From Hahella chejuensis KCTC 2396 (lineage in GTDB: Bacteria; Pseudomonadota; Gammaproteobacteria; Pseudomonadales; Oleiphilaceae): a stretch of DNA of 64,000 nt. The notes beneath the pieces were generated by a model. It was not told the DNA's origin and made no database searches. It saw nothing but the letters and a program-made list of their open reading frames with translations. Each line of letters starts with the position of its first letter. The first letter of the stretch is position 1. Position numbers and translations under genes: made by a program. Shown here piece after piece: positions 20,317-29,602 of the stretch. The stretch is from positions 1 to 64,000 of the forward strand of contig NC_007645.1 of NCBI RefSeq assembly GCF_000012985.1, given 5' to 3'.

Positions 20317-22452
20317 TCAGTCGCAGGATGTTAGGCTGTTGATCCAATCCTGCACCAAGGCGCCGCCTTCCGTATCGATCAAATTACTCGCCAGCGGCGG
20401 CATCCTGTATTCTCCGGAATGAGTCATGCGCAGATAGATCAGTGACATAGAGGCGTCCCCCGGGGTGATTAACTTCGCATTATCGACGCCAATGTCTCCA
20501 TTCAATGGCTCCTGGCCGCAGGCTTGGGTTGAAGACAACGCTGTGGTGAAGCGCAAATCCATCGCGCTCTGCGACGTACCGCCGGGTTGATGACAGTTGG
20601 CGCAGTTACTATGCAGATAAGCGCGGGCGCGACGCGCCAGGGTGGCGTTGTCATTGCTGCTTGCGGGAAGCGCGTTGGACAGATGCGCGTCGCTCAGCGG
20701 CGCTGAGAAGACATTGATATGCGTCAGCGTTTGCAGTTGGTTGGCGCGTATGCGGCTTTGTGGATAAATAAGCTCCCGGTTCAACTGCATTGTCTCCAGG
20801 CCCAGGCTGAAATCCGCCGCGCTCGTGTGGCATTGCGCGCATTCACCTGAACCAGGAAAGCGCCAGGTTTGTCCGCTGTAATCCACGTCCTTCCCTTCCG
20901 CAACCAGCACTGCGTCTGTTTTCGTCTCATTCCACTGATAACTGTAGCCGCGCCAGTCACCTTCCGCCTGTTTCATGAATAGGCGGGTTTCGATGATGGC
21001 GCCGTTGAGGTAGAAGTGTTTGACCAGCACGGAGCCATCGGGAAACAGGAAGTCTCCCGCGGCGTTGACGTCAATATAGGTATCATTGGGCAGCGCGAAA
21101 AAACGTTGTTTGTCTGCGCCGTCGGACCAGAAAGGCTCTATGACAGTGTAGGGAATCAGTCCAGAGGCTGGCTGCGTGGGATTATCGGGATTGACGCAGC
21201 CGGTTTGCGAAAGTAACTCCGGGACCGAGTCTGAGTCGGTATCCGAGATATCTGGGTCGATACGGAAGAGCCCGGAAAAGGTGACTACGTAGAGTTCGCC
21301 ATCTGGACCCTCTGCGAAAGAAGCGACGTTGCGGCCGCTTTCCAGCAGGGTCTCCCGGTCATAGTCGCCGCTGCCGTTGGCTCTCAATCCCCAAAGGGTT
21401 CCCGAGCCGAAATCAGAAAACACGTACACTCCCCTGAGACCAGGAATGGCGTCGCCGCGATAGACATAACCCCCTGTGATGGATATGCCCTCGGAATGGT
21501 CGTATTCGGCCACTGGCGCTATATAGGGACCAGTGCTTGTGCAGCTGTTACCGGTGCGGTGCATGCCTTCATAGCAGCGCCAACCGTAGTTACCGCCAGA
21601 GGTGATGATATCCACTTCTTCATACTGACCTTGCCCGACATCGCCTAACCATAAGTCGCCGGTTTCGCTGTCAAAACTCCAACGCCAGGGATTACGCAAA
21701 CCATAGGCATAGATTTCCGGTAGCGCGCCGGGGACGCTATTGCCGGAGGCGGGAGAACCATCGTCGTTCAGGCGCAACATGGAGCCCAGTAGTGTGGAGA
21801 TGGTTTGGCCATTATTGTCAGGATCGTCGCCGGAACCGCCGTCGCCCAAACCGTAATACAGCAGATTATCCGGTCCGAAGGCGATGTGCCCGCCGTTATG
21901 GTTGGAATAGGGCTGGCTGACTTCAATGAGGTTGTCCCGCAATAGATCGCCGCCGCTATCGGAGCGAAGAGTCTGGCCGTTGTCCGAGCTTTCAAAGCGC
22001 GCCACGTAAGAAGTCATGTCGGATGCGTTTTCCGTGAAGGAAAAATAGATATAGCCGTTCTCGATGAAGTTCGGGTGAAACGCCATCCCCAGTAATCCAC
22101 ACTCGCCGCAGGTGCTGAGACTGTAGTGCTCGGAGAGGTCAATAAGCGTGGTGCGGGTGTTGTCGCTGAGGTCGACACGGTAAACCCGACCCCGCTGCTG
22201 CACGACGTAGAAGATATCGCTCAGGCTGGGATGGGGCAGCATCAGAATCGGGCTGGAGAAGTCCAGTTCCGATGCGATAGGCGTAAGTTTAATGGCGTTG
22301 GAGCCGCTACTATCAAACGCCAGACAGGTCGAGTTATCCGGTCGCTCTGATATGCCGACGGGCGTATTTTCGCCTTGATCCGATCCTTCTCCAGATCCAC
22401 ATCCCGATGTAACCAGAACTAAAGCAGAGACAAACAGAACACGCAGCATCAT
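20317..22452 (-). CDS. PQQ-dependent sugar dehydrogenase-like lipoprotein fused to a dihaem cytochrome c region
   Basis: A 711-residue exported protein. The first ~20 residues are a lipoprotein signal peptide ending LVTSGC. Residues about 45-400 form a six-bladed propeller of the soluble glucose/sorbosone dehydrogenase (Gdh-B/YliI) type, with GLLGMAFHPNFIENGYIYFSFT, NHNGGHIAFGPDNLLYYGLGDGG and AYGLRNPWRWSFDSETGDLWLGDVG. The C-terminal ~290 residues carry two haem-binding motifs, CAQCH and CANCH, and a late Met (YRMPPLAS) as in c-type cytochromes. It is likely a periplasmic oxidase that passes electrons from an aldose or similar substrate to its own haems. Substrate unknown. Its stop is 50 bases before the Na/Pi gene. 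Confidence 0.87.
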   Translation of the reverse strand: MMLRVLFVSALVLVTSGCGSGEGSDQGENTPVGISERPDNSTCLAFDSSGSNAIKLTPIASELDFSSPILMLPHPSLSDIFYVVQQRGRVYRVDLSDNTRTTLIDLSEHYSLSTCGECGLLGMAFHPNFIENGYIYFSFTENASDMTSYVARFESSDNGQTLRSDSGGDLLRDNLIEVSQPYSNHNGGHIAFGPDNLLYYGLGDGGSGDDPDNNGQTISTLLGSMLRLNDDGSPASGNSVPGALPEIYAYGLRNPWRWSFDSETGDLWLGDVGQGQYEEVDIITSGGNYGWRCYEGMHRTGNSCTSTGPYIAPVAEYDHSEGISITGGYVYRGDAIPGLRGVYVFSDFGSGTLWGLRANGSGDYDRETLLESGRNVASFAEGPDGELYVVTFSGLFRIDPDISDTDSDSVPELLSQTGCVNPDNPTQPASGLIPYTVIEPFWSDGADKQRFFALPNDTYIDVNAAGDFLFPDGSVLVKHFYLNGAIIETRLFMKQAEGDWRGYSYQWNETKTDAVLVAEGKDVDYSGQTWRFPGSGECAQCHTSAADFSLGLETMQLNRELIYPQSRIRANQLQTLTHINVFSAPLSDAHLSNALPASSNDNATLARRARAYLHSNCANCHQPGGTSQSAMDLRFTTALSSTQACGQEPLNGDIGVDNAKLITPGDASMSLIYLRMTHSGEYRMPPLASNLIDTEGGALVQDWINSLTSCD

Positions 22453-22583
22453 GCATTCCTCCTCCGGCGCTATGACTAAGCGTAACCCATAGCATGGGAG
22501 GAATCAGTATGGAATTTGGCCGATTACGATGGGGATCGGTAGGTATGATATATGGCTATCTGGATTCTGCGTATGCTCTGGAA

Positions 22584-22613
22584 GGCCCTTCGACAGGCTC
22601 AGGGCGAACGGGG
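22584..22613. repeat. widespread extragenic palindrome-type repeat
   Basis: The string CCCTTCGACAGGCTCAGGGC followed by GAACGG is a short repeat I recall from many unrelated proteobacterial genomes, usually intergenic. It can form GCCCT/AGGGC and CCT/AGG stems. Only one copy is in this window. It lies between the dehydrogenase gene and the tRNA region. Confidence 0.65.
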
Positions 22614-22636
22614 ATTATGTGAGGAATGGATAGGTT

Positions 22637-22738
22637 GGGATGTAGACATGGTCGGCGTGAGGGGATTGAACGCGCCGGGCTTCCGGGTCCGACCCCGCTG
22701 GTGTTTTCTTGAATAACAGAGGATGTAAATGATTGGGT
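22637..22738 (-). pseudogene. decayed partial copy of the tRNA-Pro 3' half
   Basis: GGGATGTAGACATGGTCGGC and the following GTGAGGGGATTGAA (22637-22670) repeat, with four differences, the 3' end and flank of the tRNA-Pro at 22739-22773. Beyond it TCCGACCCCG also matches the tRNA T-stem and variable region, but with extra bases where the T loop should be. It is therefore a tandem duplication about 102 bases away that has lost tRNA function. No anticodon arm survives. Confidence 0.7.
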
Positions 22739-22750
22739 GGGATGTGGATA

Positions 22751-22827
<77 letters not shown>

Positions 22828-22887
22828 TAAACCGTGCCGCATAAAATAGATAAAGCTGAGGCCAAAATCAAGCCTCGTTTAGTTTCC

Positions 22888-23454
22888 TCAGAGGCCTTCT
22901 TTTAGACTTGCGATGGCATGCTTGGCGAAGTCCGCCAAGTCGGTAAAAACGGGGACGCCGTCCAACTCTGCGGGAGCTAATTTCGCCAGGGTGCGCTCAC
23001 CTTTGCCGGTCTTCACCAGCACGGGCTGGCAACCTGCGGCGCGGGCGGCTCCGATATCGCCGACGTTGTCGCCGACAAACCAGGCGTCAGCGGCGGACAG
23101 GCCGGTTTCTTCCTCAATTCTACGCACCAGACCGGGTTTGGGTTTGCGGCAATCGCATTGATCGTCCGGCACATGAGGACAGATAGCGATGGCGGCGATA
23201 GCGCCGCCATGCTTTGCTACCAGATCGAGCAATTTAGCGTGCATCCTGCCCAGCTCGGCTTCATCGAAATAGCCGCGTCCCAGACCGCTCTGGTTGGTGG
23301 CGACGGCGACGGTGAAGCCGGCGGCGGATAAGGCCGCGATGGCTTCAATACTGCCGGGAATCGGACGCCATTCCTGCTCCGATTTAATGTAGTCGTCGGA
23401 GTCTTCATTGATGACGCCGTCCCGGTCCAGAATCAGCAGTTTGTTGATGCTCAC
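22888..23454 (-). CDS. gmhB: D-glycero-beta-D-manno-heptose 1,7-bisphosphate 7-phosphatase
   Basis: GmhB removes the C7 phosphate from heptose bisphosphate, a step towards ADP-heptose for the LPS inner core. The 188-residue HAD-family protein has motif I LDRDGVIN near the N-terminus, motif II ATNQSGLGRG, the zinc-binding cysteine loop CPHVPDDQCDCRKPKPG and motif IV FVGDNVGDI (Asn replaces the more usual Ser after GD). It starts at GTG 23454, 19 bases after glyS on the same strand. The glyQ-glyS-gmhB order matches Pseudomonas, so all three are probably one operon. Confidence 0.93.
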   Translation of the reverse strand: MSINKLLILDRDGVINEDSDDYIKSEQEWRPIPGSIEAIAALSAAGFTVAVATNQSGLGRGYFDEAELGRMHAKLLDLVAKHGGAIAAIAICPHVPDDQCDCRKPKPGLVRRIEEETGLSAADAWFVGDNVGDIGAARAAGCQPVLVKTGKGERTLAKLAPAELDGVPVFTDLADFAKHAIASLKEGL

Positions 23455-23473
23455 CCGCTCTTTCCTGTCTCGT

Positions 23474-25552
23474 TTACGCTTTGTTTTGCAGTAAGGAGAT
23501 GTCCGCCACCTGCAGGAACACGTGACGCAGGCTGGCCAGCAGCGTCATCCGGTTGCTGCGGATAGCCGGATCATCCACCATCACCATGACTTTATCGAAG
23601 AACAGGTCGATGACGTCCTTCAATTCCGCCAATTGCTGCAGCGCCTGGGTGAAGTTGCGTTGTTCGATATACGGACGCGCAGACTCGGATTTCTCCTGCA
23701 AGGCGCGGAAAAGGTTCTTCTCCGCTTCCTCGGTGAACAATTCTGGATTCGCCGACTCTGCGGAGATGTCCACCTGCTCTTTGCTGAGGATATTGGAAAC
23801 CCGCTTGTTCGCCGCCGCCAATGCCTGCGCCGCGTCGAGCTTCAGGAACTCCGCCACCGCCAGTACGCGTTGATCGAACTCCACCGGTTTGGTGGGACGA
23901 CGGGCCAACACACTCAGGAATACTTCGGTGGGCACGCCCGCTTCTTCGTACCAGGCGCGGAAGCGATCCAACATGTAATCGACGACGGCGGTTTCCAGGT
24001 TTTCCGCCGGCAGATCGCCGTGCAGTTCCTGCGCCCATTGAACGCACTCGGCGAGATCCAGATCCAGCTTTTTCTCCACCAGAATCCGCAGTACGCCCAA
24101 GGCGGCGCGACGCAGACCGAACGGATCTTTGGCCCCGGTGGGCGGTTGATTGATGCCGAAAATACCGACGATGGTGTCCAGTTTATCCGCCAGAGAGACC
24201 GCGCAGCCGGTTAAAGTTGTTGGCAATTGATCGCCGGCGAAACGCGGCAGGTACTGTTCTTCCTGAGCCATAGACACTTCTTCCGGCTCACTGTCGATAG
24301 CGGCGTAATAACGGCCCATGGTTCCCTGCAGTTCGGGGAATTCCATGACCATTTCCGTAGCCAGATCGGTCTTGCTGAGCTCGCCCGCGCGCTGCGCCCA
24401 TTCCGGGTTGCTGTCGATCTTCGCCGCGATTTTCGCCGCCAGTTTGCCGACGCGAATGGCCTTGTCATAAACGGTTCCCAACTGCTGTTGGAAAACGATG
24501 GGCTTCAGGTCTTCCAGTCGACTCGCCAGGGTGCGTTTCTTATCAGTGGAGAAGAAAAACGCCGCATCGCTGAGACGGGGACGGATGACTCGTTCGTTAC
24601 CGTCGATGACCTGCTGAGGGTCTTTGCTTTCAATATTGGCCACGGTGATGAAGTAAGGCAGCATGCGGCCTTCCGCATCCACCACGTGGAAGTATTTCTG
24701 GTTGCCTTTCATGGTGGAGATTAACGCCTCCGCCGGGACTTCCAGGAAGCGGTCTTCAAAGCGTCCCATTAACGCAGTCGGCCACTCGTTCAAGCTGGCG
24801 ACTTCTTCCAACAATTCCTCGTCGATGACGGCCATGCCGGAAGTTTGCTTGGCGATGGCTTCCACTTGCTGTCTGATCAGCGCTTTACGCTCTTCAAAGT
24901 CCGCCATGACATAGCCGGTGTTTTTCAACGCGTCTTTGTAATTGGCGGGCGTGGCGATCTCGATAGGCGCAGGGTGGTGGAAACGGTGGCCCAACGTGGT
25001 ATTGCCCGCTTTCAGACCCAGAATTTCGCAGTCGATGACTTTTTCACCAAACAGCATGATGATCCAATGCACGGGACGCACGAACTCCGTGCGACGCGCG
25101 CCCCAACGCATGCGCTTGGGAATCGGCAGCGCCGCCAGAGACTCTTCAACAATGGCCGGCAACAGGCCGGTGGTTGGCGCGCCGGCCTGCTTGCTGCGAA
25201 ACACCAGCCACACGCCTTTGTCGGTTTCCAGCTTCTCCAGTTTGTCCGGCGTGGTTCCGCAGGAGCGGGCGAAACCTTCACAGGCTTTGGTGGGCGCGCC
25301 GGCGGCGTCGAAAGCCGCTTGCAGAGCCGGTCCGCGTTTTTCCACTTCCAGATCCGGTTGCTTTTCCGCGAGTCCGGAAACATGCACCGCCAGACGTCTG
25401 GGGGCGGCGTACCATGTCAGCTCAGAGAAGGACAGTTGCGCTTTCTCCAGGCGTTGACGGATGCCTTGGGCGAAGGCTTCCGCCAACTGACGCAAGGCTT
25501 TCGGCGGTAGTTCTTCTGCGCCGATTTCTACTAAAAAATCCTGGTGGTTCAT
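23474..25552 (-). CDS. glyS: glycyl-tRNA synthetase beta subunit
   Basis: The beta chain of the tetrameric (alpha2beta2) glycyl-tRNA synthetase; it binds tRNA-Gly and supports aminoacylation by the alpha chain. The 692 residues match the family (E. coli 689). The start FLVEIGAEELPPKALRQLA, the GATRTE-like stretch WGARRTEFVRPVHWIIMLFG and the ALGVLRIL segment are characteristic. It begins four bases after the glyQ stop, implying coupled synthesis of the two subunits. Confidence 0.97.
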   Translation of the reverse strand: MNHQDFLVEIGAEELPPKALRQLAEAFAQGIRQRLEKAQLSFSELTWYAAPRRLAVHVSGLAEKQPDLEVEKRGPALQAAFDAAGAPTKACEGFARSCGTTPDKLEKLETDKGVWLVFRSKQAGAPTTGLLPAIVEESLAALPIPKRMRWGARRTEFVRPVHWIIMLFGEKVIDCEILGLKAGNTTLGHRFHHPAPIEIATPANYKDALKNTGYVMADFEERKALIRQQVEAIAKQTSGMAVIDEELLEEVASLNEWPTALMGRFEDRFLEVPAEALISTMKGNQKYFHVVDAEGRMLPYFITVANIESKDPQQVIDGNERVIRPRLSDAAFFFSTDKKRTLASRLEDLKPIVFQQQLGTVYDKAIRVGKLAAKIAAKIDSNPEWAQRAGELSKTDLATEMVMEFPELQGTMGRYYAAIDSEPEEVSMAQEEQYLPRFAGDQLPTTLTGCAVSLADKLDTIVGIFGINQPPTGAKDPFGLRRAALGVLRILVEKKLDLDLAECVQWAQELHGDLPAENLETAVVDYMLDRFRAWYEEAGVPTEVFLSVLARRPTKPVEFDQRVLAVAEFLKLDAAQALAAANKRVSNILSKEQVDISAESANPELFTEEAEKNLFRALQEKSESARPYIEQRNFTQALQQLAELKDVIDLFFDKVMVMVDDPAIRSNRMTLLASLRHVFLQVADISLLQNKA

Positions 25553-25556
25553 TGAC

Positions 25557-26504
25557 TTACTTCTCCCCTTCGCTGGCTAGCACTTCGTCACGGATAGAGG
25601 CTTCGGCCAATGGGAAGCCCAATTGTTTGCGGCGGTCAAAGTAGGCTTGAGCCACATCTTTGGCGAGACCGCGCACGCGCAGGATAAAACGCTGTCTCTC
25701 GGTGACTGAGATCGCGTGCCGTGCGTCCAGCAGGTTAAATGTATGCGACGCCTTCAACACCATTTCATAAGCGGGCAGCGGCAGGCCTTTCTCGATCAGG
25801 CGTTTGCTCTCGCGCTCGTAGGTGTCGAAGTGGCGGAACAGCTCGGTGGTGTCCGCTTCTTCAAAGTTGTAAGTGGACATCTCCACTTCGTTTTGGTGAA
25901 ACACATCGCCGTAAGTGACCGGACCTTGCGGGCCGTGGGTCCAAATCAGGTCGTATACGCTGTCCACGCCCTGTAGATACATGGCGATCCGCTCCAGACC
26001 GTAGGTGATTTCGCCGGTCACGGGGTAACATTCCAGTCCGCCCACCTGTTGGAAGTAGGTGAACTGAGTCACTTCCATACCGTTCAGCCAGACTTCCCAA
26101 CCCAGTCCCCAGGCGCCCAGCGTCGGGGACTCCCAGTTATCCTCTACGAAGCGGATATCGTGAACCAGGGGATCAATGCCCATTTCACGCAGAGAGCCCA
26201 GATAAAGTTCCTGAATATTGTCGGGAGAAGGCTTCAGCACCACCTGATATTGATAGTAGTGCTGCAGACGGTTGGGGTTTTCGCCATAGCGGCCGTCAGT
26301 GGGACGGCGGCTGGGCTGCACATAGGCGGCGTTCCAGGTTTCCGGACCGATAGCGCGTAAAAACGTGGCCGGGTGAAAGGTGCCTGCCCCTACCTCCATG
26401 TCCAGCGGCTGCAAAATGACGCAGCCCTGACGAGCCCAATAGTCTTGGAGAGTTCGGATTAATCCCTGAAAGGTTTTTACATCTGGCTTGTTTGTATCAG
26501 TCAC
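25557..26504 (-). CDS. glyQ: glycyl-tRNA synthetase alpha subunit
   Basis: The catalytic class II alpha chain of glycyl-tRNA synthetase. The 315 residues include [45 protein letters not shown] at the N-terminus (split by me only for description), [20 protein letters not shown] (motif 2 region) and SGLERIAM-like [12 protein letters not shown] (motif 3). It starts at GTG 26504 and leads the glyQ-glyS-gmhB operon; its promoter should lie in the 230-base gap to the divergent acyltransferase gene. Confidence 0.97.
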   Translation of the reverse strand: MTDTNKPDVKTFQGLIRTLQDYWARQGCVILQPLDMEVGAGTFHPATFLRAIGPETWNAAYVQPSRRPTDGRYGENPNRLQHYYQYQVVLKPSPDNIQELYLGSLREMGIDPLVHDIRFVEDNWESPTLGAWGLGWEVWLNGMEVTQFTYFQQVGGLECYPVTGEITYGLERIAMYLQGVDSVYDLIWTHGPQGPVTYGDVFHQNEVEMSTYNFEEADTTELFRHFDTYERESKRLIEKGLPLPAYEMVLKASHTFNLLDARHAISVTERQRFILRVRGLAKDVAQAYFDRRKQLGFPLAEASIRDEVLASEGEK

Positions 26505-26734
26505 GGTTTACACCACTTGCTGTGCATGTTTGGTTCTTTAGCCGCAGGCGCTTACTTGTCAGGACGTCGCCGGCCTGTAGAATAAAGCGGCAAATTATAC
26601 TACGTGTGCGCGCCGATTGCAGATAGCCATAGGATATAGCTGCGAAATTACGCGAAAATTGCTGTTTCTGCGGAAAAAAGACGCTATCTGACGCCAGTTT
26701 AAGGTGGCGCACGCCTCGAATTCACAGGTATCTC

Positions 26735-27631
26735 TTGAACAAATCCAAATTCATCGCCACGCTGATCATCTTTTTGATTCGCCTGGTTTCCAAACTGTCT
26801 CTGCGCTGGGCGCAGCGATTAGGCGGTTGGCTGGGCTCCTTGACCTGGCGCTGCAACGCTGGCCCGGCTCGGGTGACGCGCACCAATCTGCAACGCTGCT
26901 TTCCAGAAAAAAGCGAAGCTGAAATCAATGCCTTGGGCGCCGCCAGTATGCGCGAAACCGGCAAAGTGGCGTTTGAAACCGGCGCGGTGTGGGAATGGCC
27001 CGCTGAGAAGACGCTGTCTTTGATCAAATCCATTGATGGCGAGCACCTCATCAAAGAAGCGGAAGAAGCCGGCAAAGGGTTGATTCTGCTGGCGCCGCAT
27101 TTGGGCAACTGGGAAGTGGCGGGCTTGTTTTTCGCCGCGCGTTACTCCATGGCGGCACTCTATCAACCGCCCAAAATCGAAGAGCTGGATGATTACATGC
27201 GGGCCGTACGCGAACGTAACGGCTCTGAACTGGTTCCCGCCAACAAGCGCGGCGTCATGCGCTTGTTCCATATTTTGCGGGATCAGGGCGTGATCGGCAT
27301 TCTGCCGGATCAGGAGCCGGAGCTTAGCGGCGGCGTCTTCGCGCCTTTTTTCGGTATTCCCGCCAATACCATCAAACTGGTGTCCAAGCTGATAGAACGC
27401 ACCGGCGCCAAGGTGCTTTGCGTTTACGCCAAGCGTTTACCGGAAGGAGAAGGCTTTGTGATGACGGTGCGACCGGTGGCTGCGGATATCTATTCCGAAG
27501 ATCTGGACGTTTCCGCCGCCGCCTTGAACGCCACGGTGGAGGCCTGCGTGCGGGAGACGCCCGAGCAATATCAGTGGGAGTACAAGCGCTTCAAACGGCG
27601 TCCGGATGGCGAACGCCATTTCTACGACTGA
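26735..27631 (+). CDS. lipid A biosynthesis (LpxL/HtrB-family) lysophospholipid acyltransferase
   Basis: LpxL/LpxM-family enzymes add secondary acyl chains to Kdo2-lipid A at the inner-membrane face. The 298 residues have one N-terminal membrane helix (FIATLIIFLIRLVSKL), the catalytic HX4E motif in LLAPHLGNWEVAG, and LPDQEPELSGGVFAPFFG plus the RTGAKVLCVYAKRL core. It starts at TTG 26735, after AGGT at a usable distance. Divergent from glyQ, as in Pseudomonas (PA0011-like). I cannot tell whether it is the lauroyl or myristoyl enzyme. Confidence 0.9.
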   Translation: MNKSKFIATLIIFLIRLVSKLSLRWAQRLGGWLGSLTWRCNAGPARVTRTNLQRCFPEKSEAEINALGAASMRETGKVAFETGAVWEWPAEKTLSLIKSIDGEHLIKEAEEAGKGLILLAPHLGNWEVAGLFFAARYSMAALYQPPKIEELDDYMRAVRERNGSELVPANKRGVMRLFHILRDQGVIGILPDQEPELSGGVFAPFFGIPANTIKLVSKLIERTGAKVLCVYAKRLPEGEGFVMTVRPVAADIYSEDLDVSAAALNATVEACVRETPEQYQWEYKRFKRRPDGERHFYD

Positions 27632-27654
27632 ATGTCTCGGCAGGCCGGAAGCCC

Positions 27655-29334
27655 TTAAAAGCGGTTGCCAGTTCGCAGTGGCGAGCGCTGGGACAGGTCG
27701 CTCTCCCGCAGTACTTTTTCATCGATCGAGCCGGAACGGCTGATATTTTTCAGAGAGTTGGCCAGAGACAGGTTGAAGTAAATCACGTCAGCGAGTTCAT
27801 CGCCGTTGTCTGGATTTTTCTCCATGGTGAACAGACCGTGCGTTTGCTCCACAACTCCTGTCTGGATTAGTTTGTTCTGGCCGTTTAAGCGACCAAGATT
27901 GAGCACGGGCAAACCTTCACTCAGGTTGTACGAAGTAAAAGCCGGGCGGTTGAAGTAGCCGTTTTCGAAGGCGGGCACGTAGCTGTCGACGGAGTCGTCC
28001 GGATTAGGGTCTGGCGTTTCTTCTCCTGTCATCAATACTGGCGCATAGCCAACGCCTACTTCCTTGAAGGTCTGGAAATACAGCCAACGGGCGTTTTCCG
28101 TGACGGCGCAGTGAGCGCCTGGGCAGGCGGTTGCAGCTATGTCCAGGTTCATCAGATAGGCGCTGGCGTTGCTCACGTCTTGATAGTTTGCATAGATGCG
28201 GGAGGCGCCGGTCAGGTAATCGCCGCTGATCGGATTGATGATTTCCCGCGACTCCCCAGTCACTTTATCCACTAAATACAAACGCGAGCCACCCAGAGCG
28301 ATAACCAGATAATCCGTCGTTTGCGCCAAGCGTCCAGTAATCGCGCCCTCGCTACTGAAATCATGCAAAGTCTCATTGGCTCCGCCGTCCAGAGAGATTC
28401 TGCGCACCAGCGTTCCATCAATCAGGTAGACGTTGTCTCCGTCTACGACCGTTTTGGTGGGGTCCATGACATTGGCGTCAATGGTTGTCAGCGCTGACAA
28501 CGCCATGCCTGTATCCAATAACTCTGCGCCGCTGTTGGCGAATACCTGGCTGTCCGTGGTCAAGAGCATATCCAGTTCGCCAGTGGTGAAGGCATAGATG
28601 AAGTCGGCGTCCGCCAGGCCATCAATACTCCGCGTCAGAGCGCCTTGAGCGTCCAATATTTCCAGAGAAGTCGCCGTTGGCCGCAGGTAACCCGCCAACG
28701 CCCAGTTGGGTTTCCAGAACGGCGTCAGGTTGAGATCGTTAGATGTGCCATTGCCTGGTGCGTCAGTGACTGCCGCGTTGAGGGGTATTTTGAAATAGGC
28801 GTCATCCCCATTGGCGCATGTAGCGTCCGCGCCTGGCGTACGCACGGTGATTTTAGTCTTGCCGTAGCCCAAGCCTTCCGGAAGAACAGCGGCGGCGCAA
28901 ACGGTCGAAGCTAGCGTGCTGACCTGGGTAAGGGAGGACTGATCAGGTCGTCCCAGAAATAGCTTCCCGGATTCGATCATCAACATATAGCCTGCGCTGG
29001 CGCGGCTTTTCCCCAGGGGAATCACCGGCGCAAGCGTGGAGGTCGGCTGGCTTGGGCTTTGCCGGTACACGCTGCCGGCGGTGATGTCATAGCGAAACGC
29101 GAAGTTCTTCTCCGTGTCTTCGCCAGGGTTTTGCAGTCCCGAGAAAAACAGGTTTTTGGTGACGGGAAAGGGTTCCTGAGGCTCTTCCACGATGACATCC
29201 GGCGGTTCCACCACTACCGGCGGACTGGAGTCGTCTTTCTTTTCGTCATCCTCCAGTCCCAACTGCTCACAGCCCCCCAACGCCAGAGAACTTAAGCACA
29301 AAGACAACAGAATATTGCGCTGGAGTTTATCCAT
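27655..29334 (-). CDS. lipoprotein of unknown function, probable beta-propeller
   Basis: A 559-residue lipoprotein: MDKLQRNILLSLCLSSLALGGC gives a lipobox (LGGC), followed by an acidic linker (EDDEKKDD) and a proline-rich stretch. The rest is rich in repeated short strands with LYLVDKVTGES, VYLIDGTLVRRISLDG and similar phrases, suggesting a beta-propeller in the periplasm or on the outer membrane. I recognise no named family. ATG 29334, with GAGG nearby, is preferred to an upstream in-frame start at 29382. It converges with the acyltransferase gene (24 bases) and stands alone otherwise. Confidence 0.75.
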   Translation of the reverse strand: MDKLQRNILLSLCLSSLALGGCEQLGLEDDEKKDDSSPPVVVEPPDVIVEEPQEPFPVTKNLFFSGLQNPGEDTEKNFAFRYDITAGSVYRQSPSQPTSTLAPVIPLGKSRASAGYMLMIESGKLFLGRPDQSSLTQVSTLASTVCAAAVLPEGLGYGKTKITVRTPGADATCANGDDAYFKIPLNAAVTDAPGNGTSNDLNLTPFWKPNWALAGYLRPTATSLEILDAQGALTRSIDGLADADFIYAFTTGELDMLLTTDSQVFANSGAELLDTGMALSALTTIDANVMDPTKTVVDGDNVYLIDGTLVRRISLDGGANETLHDFSSEGAITGRLAQTTDYLVIALGGSRLYLVDKVTGESREIINPISGDYLTGASRIYANYQDVSNASAYLMNLDIAATACPGAHCAVTENARWLYFQTFKEVGVGYAPVLMTGEETPDPNPDDSVDSYVPAFENGYFNRPAFTSYNLSEGLPVLNLGRLNGQNKLIQTGVVEQTHGLFTMEKNPDNGDELADVIYFNLSLANSLKNISRSGSIDEKVLRESDLSQRSPLRTGNRF

Positions 29335-29409
29335 ACTTGCCTCGCATGCCGCCACGATTTTTATTGGTTTGTTTACGCGCATTTACCTACAAATACATAA
29401 ATTTACAGT

Positions 29410-29445
29410 AATTTTCGCCGCGAAAATTTGAACCAGCCCTGGTTC
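29410..29445. repeat. two adjacent short hairpins
   Basis: AATTTTCG/CGAAAATT (29410-29428, loop CCG) is followed directly by GAACCAG/CTGGTTC (29430-29445, loop CC). They lie upstream of the lipoprotein gene start, in the gap to the divergent hydrolase. There is no T-run on either side; they may be operators or leader structure. Confidence 0.4.
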
Positions 29446-29602
29446 TTGCGAGTTGCCCATAGCCCTGGGAGCCTGCTGGTTAGACAATATGAGGCCCTTT
29501 GCTATATTTTGTGATGCGATCCGCATTCAGGATTTGGAAGCGGCCGGCGATCCCGGACGTTGTTGCTTAAGTAGTTGGAAGAAGTAGAGAGGTAAGGCAT
29601 CC

